A DNA stretch of 64,000 nt from Halocynthiibacter styelae (GTDB taxonomy: Bacteria; Pseudomonadota; Alphaproteobacteria; Rhodobacterales; Rhodobacteraceae), in contig NZ_JADCKQ010000003.1 in NCBI RefSeq assembly GCF_016123485.1, positions 186,001 to 250,000 on the forward strand, in the 5' to 3' direction. Positions 51,093 through 59,644 of this stretch are shown here, one piece after another (position 1 is the stretch's first letter; each line of letters begins with the position of its first letter). The position numbers and the translations under genes were made by a program. The notes under the pieces were generated by a model, which was given only the letters and a program-made list of their open reading frames with translations, had not been told where the DNA came from and made no database searches.

Positions 51093-52397
51093 ATGGCTGA
51101 TCTGAGATCAAATTTTGTCGGCATTAAATCCACCAACCCGTTCTGGCTGGCCTCGGCCCCGCCGACGGATAAGGAATACAACGTGCGCCGCGCCTTTGAA
51201 GCGGGCTGGGGTGGTGTTGTCTGGAAAACTCTGGGCTCCGAAGGCCCGCCCGTGGTCAACGTCAACGGTCCGCGTTACGGCGCGATCTTTGGTGCAGACC
51301 GGCGCTTGCTGGGCCTGAACAACATCGAGCTGATCACAGATCGGCCCCTGCAGCAGAACCTGCGCGAAATCAAAGCGGTCAAGAATGACTACCCGGATCG
51401 CGCGGTTGTGGTGTCCCTGATGGTGCCCTGCGAAGAAGAGGCCTGGAAAGCGATCCTGCCCGTGGTGGAAGAAACCGGTGCGGACGGGATCGAGCTGAAC
51501 TTTGGCTGCCCCCACGGCATGGCGGAACGTGGCATGGGCGCGGCTGTTGGCCAGGTGCCGGAATACATCGAAATGGTGACCCGCTGGTGCAAACAAAACA
51601 CCCGCATGCCGGTGATCGTAAAGCTGACGCCAAACATCACCAACATCATTCACCCGGCCGAAGCCGCAATGCGGGGCGGGGCAGATGCGGTTAGTTTGAT
51701 CAACACGATCAATTCAATCACCTCTGTGAATTTGGATGCGATGTGCCCCGAACCGATGATTGACGGCAAAGGCACGCATGGCGGTTATTGCGGCCCGGCG
51801 GTGAAGCCAATCGCGATGAATATGGTGGCGGAAATTGCGCGACACGCAGAAACCGCAAACCTGCCGATCTCGGCAATCGGTGGCGTAACCACCTGGCGTG
51901 ACGCGGCGGAATTCATGGCGCTGGGCGCAGGCAACGTGCAGGTGTGTACCGCCGTGATGACCTATGGTTTCCGGATCATTGAAGAAATGACCGCAGGCCT
52001 GTCCGCCTGGATGGATGAAAAGGGCTATTACAGCACCGATGAATTCTCAGGCAAAGCTGTGCCAAACGTCACCGACTGGCAGTATCTTAACCTGAACCAT
52101 GTCACCAAAGCGCGGATTGATCAGGATGCCTGTATTTCCTGCGGTCGTTGTTATGCGGCCTGCGAAGATACCTCGCATCAGGCGATAACCATGTCAGAGG
52201 ACCGTGTGTTTGATGTGGATGACAGCGAATGCGTGGCCTGTAATCTTTGCGTGAACGTCTGTCCGGTGGAAGGCTGTATCACCATGGAAACACTGGAGCC
52301 TGGCATGATGGATGAACGCACCAACACGCCGGTCAGCCCAGATTACGGCAACTGGACGCAACACCCCAACAATCCGTCTGCAACGGCAGCGGAATAG
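51093..52397 (+). CDS. preA: NAD-dependent dihydropyrimidine dehydrogenase, PreA subunit
   Basis: ATG 51093 follows GGGAGGAAAACGAT. The 434-residue protein has an FMN-binding TIM barrel like dihydroorotate dehydrogenase (LASAPPTDKEYNVRRAFEAGWGG, IELNFGCPHGMAERGMGAAVGQ, SAIGGVTTWRDAAEF), then two C-terminal 4Fe-4S sites (CISCGRCYAACEDTSH and CVACNLCVNVCPVEGC). It reduces uracil/thymine to the dihydro form, the first step of the reductive pathway. It follows preT by 14 bases, consistent with coupled expression. Confidence 0.95.
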   Translation: MADLRSNFVGIKSTNPFWLASAPPTDKEYNVRRAFEAGWGGVVWKTLGSEGPPVVNVNGPRYGAIFGADRRLLGLNNIELITDRPLQQNLREIKAVKNDYPDRAVVVSLMVPCEEEAWKAILPVVEETGADGIELNFGCPHGMAERGMGAAVGQVPEYIEMVTRWCKQNTRMPVIVKLTPNITNIIHPAEAAMRGGADAVSLINTINSITSVNLDAMCPEPMIDGKGTHGGYCGPAVKPIAMNMVAEIARHAETANLPISAIGGVTTWRDAAEFMALGAGNVQVCTAVMTYGFRIIEEMTAGLSAWMDEKGYYSTDEFSGKAVPNVTDWQYLNLNHVTKARIDQDACISCGRCYAACEDTSHQAITMSEDRVFDVDDSECVACNLCVNVCPVEGCITMETLEPGMMDERTNTPVSPDYGNWTQHPNNPSATAAE

Positions 52398-52405
52398 TGA
52401 AGCAT

Positions 52406-52452
52406 CCCGGAGTTTTTCAAAAACTCCGGGTCATTTTCTTTCAAAGAAAATG
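52406..52452. repeat. Double-hairpin intergenic repeat, plus orientation
   Basis: CCCGGAGTTTT / AAAACTCCGGG (52406-52416, 52420-52430) is followed by CATTTTCTTT / AAAGAAAATG (52432-52441, 52443-52452). It lies between convergent preA and rutR-like genes and can terminate both. The same two-hairpin structure occurs in reverse orientation at 59599-59644. Confidence 0.8.
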
Positions 52453-52456
52453 GGCC

Positions 52457-53095
52457 CTAAACGGAGAGCATCCGGGTAAACAAAGTTTCCAGATGTTCTT
52501 CGGCACGGGGATAAACCCGTTCTTCACTTGGCATAATCGCGCGGACCTGGACCTCAAAATCAGCGTAATGCTGGGTCAGCGACCAGATCGAAAACAGCAG
52601 GTGTTGCGGATCAAGCGGGGCAATCCGACCCGTATTAATCCAGCCTTGTATTATCGCGGATTTCTCCGCAACCAGATCGCGCAGTTCTCCCTCAATCGCG
52701 GGAAGAATGCGTGGCGCGCCCTGGATGATTTCATTGGCAAACAACCGGCTTTCGCGGGGGAAATCACGGCTCATTTGTAGTTTGCGGCGCACGTAAGACA
52801 GGATCTCTTCTTTAGGGTCGCCATCCGCATTCAGGGCCCGCATCGGATCCAGCCAGCTGTCCATCAGGCCCGACAGCAGTTCCGCATGGATCGCGTCTTT
52901 GGAAGGGAAGTAATACAGAAGATTCGGCTTTGACAGACCCGCAGCTTTCGCGATCTGATCAATGGTTGAACCGCGATAGCCAAACTGCGAAAACACATCC
53001 AGAGCGGCCTCAAGTATCTGTTTACGCTTTTCGCGCTGTATCCGGGTTTTGCCGTTTTTATCCGCTGATTTTGTCACTGTAAGCCTGTTATTCAC
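52457..53095 (-). CDS. RutR-like TetR-family regulator of pyrimidine catabolism
   Basis: The 212-residue protein has an N-terminal TetR DNA-binding helix pair (VFSQFGYRGSTIDQIAKAAGLSKPNLLYYFPSKDAIH) and a RutR-type C-terminal domain (DPQHLLFSIWSLTQHYADFEVQVRA). RutR binds uracil/thymine and controls pyrimidine degradation. A RutR-type palindrome lies in its divergent promoter region at 53202. GTG 53095 or GTG 53077 could be the start; neither has a strong ribosome binding site. Confidence 0.88.
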   Translation of the reverse strand: MNNRLTVTKSADKNGKTRIQREKRKQILEAALDVFSQFGYRGSTIDQIAKAAGLSKPNLLYYFPSKDAIHAELLSGLMDSWLDPMRALNADGDPKEEILSYVRRKLQMSRDFPRESRLFANEIIQGAPRILPAIEGELRDLVAEKSAIIQGWINTGRIAPLDPQHLLFSIWSLTQHYADFEVQVRAIMPSEERVYPRAEEHLETLFTRMLSV

Positions 53096-53201
53096 TGATA
53101 AATTTATGCCTGTCGGCGGCTCTTAATGCAAGGTGGTGGAAAAATACACCGTCTGGGCGCGCTTTTTATTGACTGATCACAGCGCCGTGATAGCTTGATC
53201 C

Positions 53202-53215
53202 TGACCATTTGGTCA
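53202..53215. promoter_or_regulatory. RutR-type operator
   Basis: TGACCA-TT-TGGTCA is a perfect palindrome; with flanks CTGACCATTTGGTCAA it matches the E. coli RutR consensus except the first base. It lies 79 bases before the hydrolase start and 107 from the divergent regulator start, so it may govern both. Confidence 0.85.
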
Positions 53216-53293
53216 AAATGGGGTCTGAAACATAAGCATTGCTCAGCCCCCGTTCTGGCCACTGTCCACATAGCAAGCGGGGGAGGAGAAACC

Positions 53294-54556
53294 ATGCCAG
53301 CAGACGCAATCGCACCCGGTGTGAACCTGAAAATCAACGGGGACCGCCTGTGGGAAACCCTTATGGAAATGGCGAAGATCGGGCCGGGCGTGGCGGGTGG
53401 CAACAACCGCCAGACCCTGACCGATGAAGACGCCGAGGGCCGCACGCTGTTTCAAAAATGGTGCGAAGATGCGGGCTGCACCATGGGTGTCGACACCATG
53501 GGAAATATGTTTGCGCAGCGCGCTGGCACCGATCCGGATGCGTTGCCGGTCTATGTGGGCAGCCACCTGGACACACAGCCAACGGGCGGTAAATACGACG
53601 GTATTCTCGGGGTGCTTGGCGGGTTGGAACTGATCCGCACCCTGAACGATCTTGGCATCAAGACAAAACATCCCATCGTTGCCACCAACTGGACCAATGA
53701 GGAAGGCACACGTTTTGCGCCTGCCATGCTGGCCTCTGGCGTGTTTACCGGTCGTCATACGGAAGACTGGGCCTATGACATTGAGGATGCCGAAGGTAAA
53801 AAATTCGGGGATGAGCTGAAACGCATTGGCTGGCGCGGCGACGAACCTGTGGGTGAACGTAAAATGCATGCGTTTTTTGAGCTGCACATTGAACAAGGCC
53901 CAATTCTTGAGGCCGAGAAGAAAGACATCGGCGTTGTCACCCATGGTCAGGGCTTGCGCTGGATCGAATGTACGGTCACGGGCAAGGATAGCCATACCGG
54001 CTCAACCCCCATGCATATGCGCAAAAATGCTGGGCGTGGATTGGCACTTGTGACGGAACTTGTGCATGAAATCGCGATGAAAAACCAACCGGGTGCGGTG
54101 GGGGCGATCGGACATATTGATGTCTATCCGAATTCCCGCAATGTGATCCCGGGTAAGGTGGTCTTCACCGTTGATATGCGCACGCATCTTTTAGATAAGC
54201 TTGAGGGTATGGTGGATGAATTCAACGCCCGCGCGCCGGGCCTTTGCGAGGGGATCGGCGTTGATTTCAAATGTGAAATCGTCGGCCAATTCAACCCGCC
54301 TGCCTTTGATGAAAAATGCGTGGGTGCTGTACGTGATGCGGCGCAACGTCTGGGCTATTCCCACATGGATATTATTTCCGGTGCGGGCCATGATGCCTGC
54401 TGGATCAATGATGTTGCCCCCACCGCGATGATCATGTGTCCCTGTGTGGACGGGTTGTCCCATAATGAGGCTGAAGAGATCAGCAAAGAGTGGGCCACAG
54501 CCGGTGCGGATGTGCTGCTGCATGCGGTGGTGGAAACGGCGGGGATCGTTGGGTGA
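53294..54556 (+). CDS. Zn-dependent N-carbamoyl-amino acid hydrolase (beta-ureidopropionase type)
   Basis: ATG 53294 has GGGGAGGAGAAACC before it. The 420-residue M20-family amidase has metal-binding SHLDTQPTGGKYDG, NWTNEEGTRFAPAM, ELHIEQGPILE and AGHDACWI motifs. In this operon it should convert N-carbamoyl-beta-alanine to beta-alanine, CO2 and ammonia, the third step of uracil breakdown. Related enzymes act on allantoate or other carbamoyl amino acids. GTGA overlap couples it to the barstar gene. Confidence 0.92.
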   Translation: MPADAIAPGVNLKINGDRLWETLMEMAKIGPGVAGGNNRQTLTDEDAEGRTLFQKWCEDAGCTMGVDTMGNMFAQRAGTDPDALPVYVGSHLDTQPTGGKYDGILGVLGGLELIRTLNDLGIKTKHPIVATNWTNEEGTRFAPAMLASGVFTGRHTEDWAYDIEDAEGKKFGDELKRIGWRGDEPVGERKMHAFFELHIEQGPILEAEKKDIGVVTHGQGLRWIECTVTGKDSHTGSTPMHMRKNAGRGLALVTELVHEIAMKNQPGAVGAIGHIDVYPNSRNVIPGKVVFTVDMRTHLLDKLEGMVDEFNARAPGLCEGIGVDFKCEIVGQFNPPAFDEKCVGAVRDAAQRLGYSHMDIISGAGHDACWINDVAPTAMIMCPCVDGLSHNEAEEISKEWATAGADVLLHAVVETAGIVG

Positions 54557-54897
54557 CAGCAAAGAGTGTGGTCATAGAATTAGACGGGAAGAAACTCGTT
54601 GGAAGCGACGGTTTTCACGATACGTTTGCGAACGTGATGGGTTTTCCCGACTTTTATGGGCGGAATATGGACGCCTGGATTGATTGCATGACGTCTGTCG
54701 ACGAACCCAATGCTGGAATGACGAAAATTCACGTGGCGCGTGGTAACGTTCTGACGATCAAAATCAGAAATTATAAATACTTCAAGAAAGCTGGCCCGAA
54801 GCAATGGCTCGATCTTTTGGAATGTAGTGCATTTGTGAATTACAGATGCACTGAACCGGGATTGAACCCGCTTATTGCGCTCGCTTTCTACGATTAG
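54553..54897 (+). CDS. Barstar-family protein, orphan
   Basis: GTG 54553 overlaps the hydrolase stop (GTGA). The 114-residue protein has the barstar core VVIELDGKKLVGSDGFHDTFANVMGFPDFYGRNMDAWIDCMTS, with the YGRNxDA motif. Barstar inhibits barnase-type RNases. No barnase or RNase gene is in view. The DNA is AT-richer than both neighbours, and it interrupts the pyrimidine operon between its carbamoylase and dihydropyrimidinase genes. It may be an acquired immunity gene, or have an adopted role. The start is set by the overlap. Confidence 0.8.
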   Translation: MTAKSVVIELDGKKLVGSDGFHDTFANVMGFPDFYGRNMDAWIDCMTSVDEPNAGMTKIHVARGNVLTIKIRNYKYFKKAGPKQWLDLLECSAFVNYRCTEPGLNPLIALAFYD

Positions 54898-54911
54898 GGA
54901 GGAGAAACAAA

Positions 54912-56375
54912 GTGACCACGAAAGTAATCAAGGGCGGCACGGTTTGCACGGCGGATCGCACTTATAAAGCCGATGTTCTGATCGAAGGCGAAATCATCAA
55001 GCAGATCGGTGAGGATCTGAAGGGCGATGAATATATTGATGCGGAAGGGGCCTATGTGATCCCCGGCGGGATTGATCCGCATACGCATCTGGAAATGCCT
55101 TTCATGGGGACGACTGCGGCGGAAACCTTCGAATCTGGCACTTGGGCCGCGGCCTGTGGTGGTACGACGATGGTTGTTGATTTCTGCCTGCCTGGCGAAG
55201 ATGGCTCCATCAAGAACGCGATCAATGAATGGCACCGTAAATCTGCGCCGCAGATCTGTTCCGACGTCGGCTATCACATGGCGATCACCGGCTGGAATGA
55301 AAACGTCTTTAACGAGATGAAAGACGCGGTCGATATGGGCGTCAATTCCTTCAAACACTTCATGGCTTACAAGGGTGCCTTAATGATCGAGGACGATGAA
55401 ATGTTCGCCTCTTTCAAGCGTTGTCGCGAGCTTGGCGCGTTACCAATGGTGCATGCGGAAAACGGTGATCTTGTCGCAGAAATGCAGCAGAAATTTATGG
55501 CCGAAGGCATCACTGGCCCGGAAGGCCACGCTTATTCCCGCCCGCCTGAATTTGAAGGCGAAGCCGCCAACCGCGCGATCACCATTGCCGATGCCGCCGG
55601 CGTGCCTTTGTATATCGTGCACGTTAGTTGTGAGCAGGCCCATGAAGCCATCCGCCGTGCGCGCCAAAAAGGTATGCGCGTTTATGGCGAACCTTTGATT
55701 CAGTTTCTGACGCTGGACGAAAGCGAGTATTTCAAAGGCGATTGGATGCATTCCGCCCGCCGCGTCATGTCGCCGCCCTTCCGCAATAAGGAACATCAGG
55801 ACAGTCTCTGGGCCGGTCTGCAAAGCGGGTCTTTGCAGGTTGTTGCAACCGATCACGCGGCCTTCACCAGCGAACAAAAACTGATGGGCAAGGACAACTT
55901 TTGCCTGATCCCGAACGGGTCAAACGGGCTGGAAGAACGTCTTGCCGTGCTCTGGACCGAAGGGGTGGAAACCGGCCGTCTGACGCCGAATGAATTTGTT
56001 GCAGCGACCTCAACCAATGTGGCGAAGATCCTGAACATCTATCCGAAAAAGGGTGCGATTGTTGAAGGGGCGGATGCCGATATCGTCGTCTGGGATCCGA
56101 AGATTTCTAAAACCATTTCACAGGCGAACCATCATTCTGTGCTGGATTACAACGTGTTTGAGGGCTTCAACGTCAAAGCCCAGGCCCGTTACACCCTGTC
56201 GCGTGGCGATGTGATCTGGGCCTGGGGGCAGAACAGCCAGCCCCAGCCAGGCCGTGGCCGATTCGTGCCGCGCCCGGCGTTCCCAAGCGCGAACGTTGCG
56301 CTGAGCAAATGGAAAGAACTGACCGCGCCGAAGCAAATTCAGCGCGATCCCATGAACATTCCGGCGGGCATCTGA
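54912..56375 (+). CDS. hydA: Dihydropyrimidinase
   Basis: GTG 54912 follows GGGAGGAGAAAC. The 487-residue cyclic amidohydrolase opens IKGGTVCTADRTYKADVLIEGE, then GGIDPHTHLEMPFMG (metal His-x-His), FKHFMAYKGALM (carbamylated Lys), YIVHVSCEQAHEA and ATDHAAFTSEQK. It hydrolyses dihydrouracil to N-carbamoyl-beta-alanine, the step between PreTA and the carbamoylase. It is the usual length for dihydropyrimidinase and is followed by an NCS1 transporter. Confidence 0.95.
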   Translation: MTTKVIKGGTVCTADRTYKADVLIEGEIIKQIGEDLKGDEYIDAEGAYVIPGGIDPHTHLEMPFMGTTAAETFESGTWAAACGGTTMVVDFCLPGEDGSIKNAINEWHRKSAPQICSDVGYHMAITGWNENVFNEMKDAVDMGVNSFKHFMAYKGALMIEDDEMFASFKRCRELGALPMVHAENGDLVAEMQQKFMAEGITGPEGHAYSRPPEFEGEAANRAITIADAAGVPLYIVHVSCEQAHEAIRRARQKGMRVYGEPLIQFLTLDESEYFKGDWMHSARRVMSPPFRNKEHQDSLWAGLQSGSLQVVATDHAAFTSEQKLMGKDNFCLIPNGSNGLEERLAVLWTEGVETGRLTPNEFVAATSTNVAKILNIYPKKGAIVEGADADIVVWDPKISKTISQANHHSVLDYNVFEGFNVKAQARYTLSRGDVIWAWGQNSQPQPGRGRFVPRPAFPSANVALSKWKELTAPKQIQRDPMNIPAGI

Positions 56376-56497
56376 GGAGAGATCCCCCCGGTCTGAATAC
56401 CAATCAACTGTCCGCCGGGAGGAAACGGGCGGGCAGTTGCAATAAGAAGGACAGAAAATAAATCAGGCCGCAAAGGCCGCATCTCGGGAGGAGAAAC

Positions 56498-57967
56498 ATG
56501 AGTGACAGTTATGAAGTGGAAGAGGGGATCCACTATGCCAGCCTGAGCGGGCTGGACAGTGACCTTTATAATGAAGACCAGTTGCCAACGACGCGCGAAC
56601 AGCGCAATTGGGACTGGGTGTCCATCGCCGCACTTTGGGTGGGGATGGTTGTTTGTATTCCGACCTATCTGCTGGCGTCTTATCTGATTGGCGCAGGCAT
56701 GAGCTGGGATCAGGCAGTGATGACCATCCTGCTGGCCAATCTCATCGTGCTTATTCCTATGGTGCTTGTCGGCCATGCGGGCACGAAATACGGTATCCCG
56801 TTTCCGGTTCTTTTGCGGTCAAGCTTTGGCCCTGTTGGCGCGAAAATTCCGGCGGTGGCGCGGGGCATTGTGGCCTGTGGCTGGTTCGGCATTCAGACCT
56901 GGGTTGGTGGTTCTGCGATCTATGTGATCATCAACAAGCTGACCGGTGGTGCGATTGATGGTGACATTATTGGCTTCCTTGGTATCAATCTCGGGCAGTT
57001 TATCTGCTTCCTCGCCTTCTGGGCGCTGCATTTGTATTTCATCAAAAACGGCACAGAATCCATCCGCTGGCTGGAAACCTATGCGGCACCTTTCCTGCTG
57101 GCCATGGGCTTTGCCCTTCTGGCCTGGGCCTGGGTCAGCGCCGGTGGTTTTGGCGAAATGCTGTCGACCCCAAGTGCGTTTGATCCCGGTGGTGAAAAAG
57201 AAGGCCAGTTCTGGGGCGTCTTCTGGCCAAGCCTGACGGGCATGGTTGGTTTTTGGGCGACACTTGCCCTGAACATCCCGGATTTCACCCGTCATGCGGC
57301 ATCGCAAAAGGATCAGATCAAAGGCCAGGCGATTGGTCTGCCGATCCCAATGGCGCTGTTTGCGTTCATTGCCTCTGCGGTGACATCTGCGACCGTGGTG
57401 ATCTTTGGCGAACCAATCTGGGATCCGATTGCCCTGACCGAAAAGATGGGCGGTTTCGCCGTGATCATCGCGCTGTTTGCGCTGATCGTTGCAACCCTGA
57501 CAACCAACCTTGCGGCCAATGTTGTGGCGCCTGCGCATGGGTTCTCAAACCTGGCACCGGGCAAAATCAACCTGCGTAAAGGTGGTTATATCACCGCGGC
57601 GATTGGTCTGGTGATGTTCCCATGGATCCTTGTGAACCACATCATCGGCTGGCTGATTGCCTATTCCGCGCTGCTGGGTCCGATCGCAGGCATCATGCTG
57701 GCGGATTACTATATCCACCGCAAGCAAGAGCTGAACGTCGGCGATCTGTTCCGTCGTTCCGGTATCTATGGTGACGGTATCAACTGGGCCGGAATGGGCG
57801 CGCTGATCATCGGTATTCTGCCGAACCTTCCGGGCTTCCTGGGTTCTGTTGGGCTGGCGGATCCGGCGACAGGTATCTTTGCGACGATCTACACCTATGC
57901 CTGGTTCGTGGGTCTGTTTGTTGCAGGTGCGGCGTATCTTGTGCTGGCGAAAGCCTTGGGCAAGTAA
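56498..57967 (+). CDS. NCS1-family nucleobase:cation symporter
   Basis: The 489-residue integral membrane protein has about twelve hydrophobic helices and NCS1 signatures: NWDWVSIAALWVGMVV, GIPFPVLLRSSFGPVGAKIPAVARG, NIPDFTRHAASQKDQIKGQ and GINWAGMGALIIG. It likely imports uracil, thymine or their dihydro forms/hydantoins for this pathway. A GGGAGGAGAAAC site precedes the ATG; the same style of leader precedes other genes of the operon. A terminator follows. Confidence 0.92.
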   Translation: MSDSYEVEEGIHYASLSGLDSDLYNEDQLPTTREQRNWDWVSIAALWVGMVVCIPTYLLASYLIGAGMSWDQAVMTILLANLIVLIPMVLVGHAGTKYGIPFPVLLRSSFGPVGAKIPAVARGIVACGWFGIQTWVGGSAIYVIINKLTGGAIDGDIIGFLGINLGQFICFLAFWALHLYFIKNGTESIRWLETYAAPFLLAMGFALLAWAWVSAGGFGEMLSTPSAFDPGGEKEGQFWGVFWPSLTGMVGFWATLALNIPDFTRHAASQKDQIKGQAIGLPIPMALFAFIASAVTSATVVIFGEPIWDPIALTEKMGGFAVIIALFALIVATLTTNLAANVVAPAHGFSNLAPGKINLRKGGYITAAIGLVMFPWILVNHIIGWLIAYSALLGPIAGIMLADYYIHRKQELNVGDLFRRSGIYGDGINWAGMGALIIGILPNLPGFLGSVGLADPATGIFATIYTYAWFVGLFVAGAAYLVLAKALGK

Positions 57968-57989
57968 ACCGGTCTTTATAAACCTTATG

Positions 57990-58018
57990 AAACGCGGTGC
58001 TCTTGGGTGCCGCGTTTT
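57990..58018 (+). terminator. Terminator after NCS1 transporter gene
   Basis: AAACGCGG (57990-57997) pairs with CCGCGTTT (58010-58017) around a 12-base loop, followed by T and TAC. Moderate strength. Confidence 0.72.
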
Positions 58019-58093
58019 ACGTTGCGGCGCAGGGGTTGCGGGGCTGGTCGCGCGGGGACATGATCGCAGCGGGGAAGAGGAGGAGGCAACATC

Positions 58094-59596
58094 ATGAACC
58101 TTGCACATTGGCTGGAGCGCACGGCGCGTGAACACCCGCAAAGCCCGGCCCTGTTTCTGGGGCAGGATCTGATTGCGGATTACGGGGCGTTTTATGCCCG
58201 GGCGGCTGGTCTGGCCCACAGTCTGCGGGATATGGGCGTAGCGCCGGGTGATCGTGTCGCGACTTTTGTGAAGAACTGCCCGCAATATCTGGTGGTGAAG
58301 TACGCCGCCTGGATTGCCGGTGCTGCGATTGTGCCTATCAACAATAAACTGCACGCACGCGAAGCGGCCTGGATCCTGGAAAATGCCGGGGCGAAGCTGT
58401 GCTGTGTGACATCTGATCTGCTACAGGCGCTGGGCGAGGTCACGGATGTGGCTCTGGTGGATGTGACCTCAGATCGGTTCACCGGGTTTTGTTCCGCTGA
58501 TCCCCTGCCCATCACCCCGCGCGGGGCGAATGACCTTGCCTGGCTGTTCTACACCTCCGGCACCACGGGCCAGCCCAAAGGGGTGATGATGACCCACGGC
58601 ATGCTGACGGCCATGTCGCTGGCCTACACGAATGATGTGGATGAGGTCCGTGCGGAAGACGCGGTGATCTACGGCGCGCCCATGTCACACGGGGCCGGGA
58701 TTTACTCCATGCTGCATATTCGCGCCGGTGCCCGCCATGTTTGCCCACTGTCCGGTGGATTTGATGCAGGCGAAACCCTGGACCTGGCGGCGCATTTCGG
58801 ATCGGTCCAGATGTTCATGGCCCCGACCATGGTGCGCTATCTGCTGGATGCAGCAAAGGCCTGCGGTCGCAAAGGTGAAGGCCTGCGTACAATCGTTTAC
58901 GCCGGTGGCCCGATGTATAACGCCGATATTATTGAAGCGGTGGATCACTTCGGCCCGGTCTTTGTGCAGATCTATGGTCAGGGTGAATGTCCGATGGGGA
59001 TCACGGCTTTGTCGCGTTGTGAAGTGGCGGATCGCAGCCATTCCCGCTGGCGGGAACGGCTGGGATCTGTGGGACGCGCCCAGAGTATTGTGGATGTCAT
59101 GATTGGTGACACCGCTGGCAGGCCCCTGCCAGCGGGTCAGACAGGCGAGATCATGGTGCAGGGCCTGCCGGTGATGCCCGGGTATTGGCGCAACCATGCT
59201 GCGACGGAAAAGACCCTGGTGAACGGCTGGCTGATGACCGGGGATATGGGGGCGCTGGATGAAGATGGCTATCTGACCCTTAAGGATCGTAGCAAGGATA
59301 TGATTATTTCCGGCGGCTCAAACATCTATCCGCGTGAGGTTGAGGAATGCCTGCTGACCCATCCCTCTGTGCATGAGGTGTCTGTCGTTGGCCGCGTGAG
59401 CGCGGAATGGGGCGAGGAGGTGGTGGCTTTTGTGGTTGTCGCGCCTGGCGTAAGGTCTGATGTGACGGTGCTGGAGGCTCACTGTCTTAACAACATTGCC
59501 CGTTTCAAACGTCCCAAAGATTACCTCTTTGTGCCGGAACTGCCGAAGAACAATTATGGTAAAGTCCTGAAAACAGAACTACGCGCGCGGTTGTGA
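58094..59596 (+). CDS. AMP-binding acyl-CoA synthetase/ligase
   Basis: The 500-residue adenylate-forming enzyme has P-loop AWLFYTSGTTGQPKGVMMTHG, IYGQGECPMGIT, GDMGALDEDGYL and the C-terminal SGGSNIYPREVEE and NYGKVLKTEL (catalytic Lys). It activates a carboxylic acid to its CoA thioester. The substrate is unknown; the position after the pyrimidine genes suggests a C3 product or a ring-derived acid, but a terminator lies between. GAGGAGGCAACATC precedes the ATG. Confidence 0.9.
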   Translation: MNLAHWLERTAREHPQSPALFLGQDLIADYGAFYARAAGLAHSLRDMGVAPGDRVATFVKNCPQYLVVKYAAWIAGAAIVPINNKLHAREAAWILENAGAKLCCVTSDLLQALGEVTDVALVDVTSDRFTGFCSADPLPITPRGANDLAWLFYTSGTTGQPKGVMMTHGMLTAMSLAYTNDVDEVRAEDAVIYGAPMSHGAGIYSMLHIRAGARHVCPLSGGFDAGETLDLAAHFGSVQMFMAPTMVRYLLDAAKACGRKGEGLRTIVYAGGPMYNADIIEAVDHFGPVFVQIYGQGECPMGITALSRCEVADRSHSRWRERLGSVGRAQSIVDVMIGDTAGRPLPAGQTGEIMVQGLPVMPGYWRNHAATEKTLVNGWLMTGDMGALDEDGYLTLKDRSKDMIISGGSNIYPREVEECLLTHPSVHEVSVVGRVSAEWGEEVVAFVVVAPGVRSDVTVLEAHCLNNIARFKRPKDYLFVPELPKNNYGKVLKTELRARL

Positions 59597-59598
59597 CC

Positions 59599-59644
59599 CG
59601 TTTTCTTTGAAAGAAAACGTCCCGGAAACTTCAGAAATTTCCGG
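59599..59644. repeat. Double-hairpin intergenic repeat, minus orientation
   Basis: CGTTTTCTTT / AAAGAAAACG (59599-59608, 59610-59619) and CCGGAAA / TTTCCGG (59622-59628, 59638-59644). Read on the minus strand, the order and spacing match 52406-52452. It lies between the convergent synthetase and hydrolase genes and reaches four codons into the hydrolase gene. Confidence 0.75.

Noticed and set aside
54553-54897. A complete toxin-antitoxin module at the barstar gene
   Set aside because: No toxin gene lies on either side; neighbours are clear metabolic enzymes.
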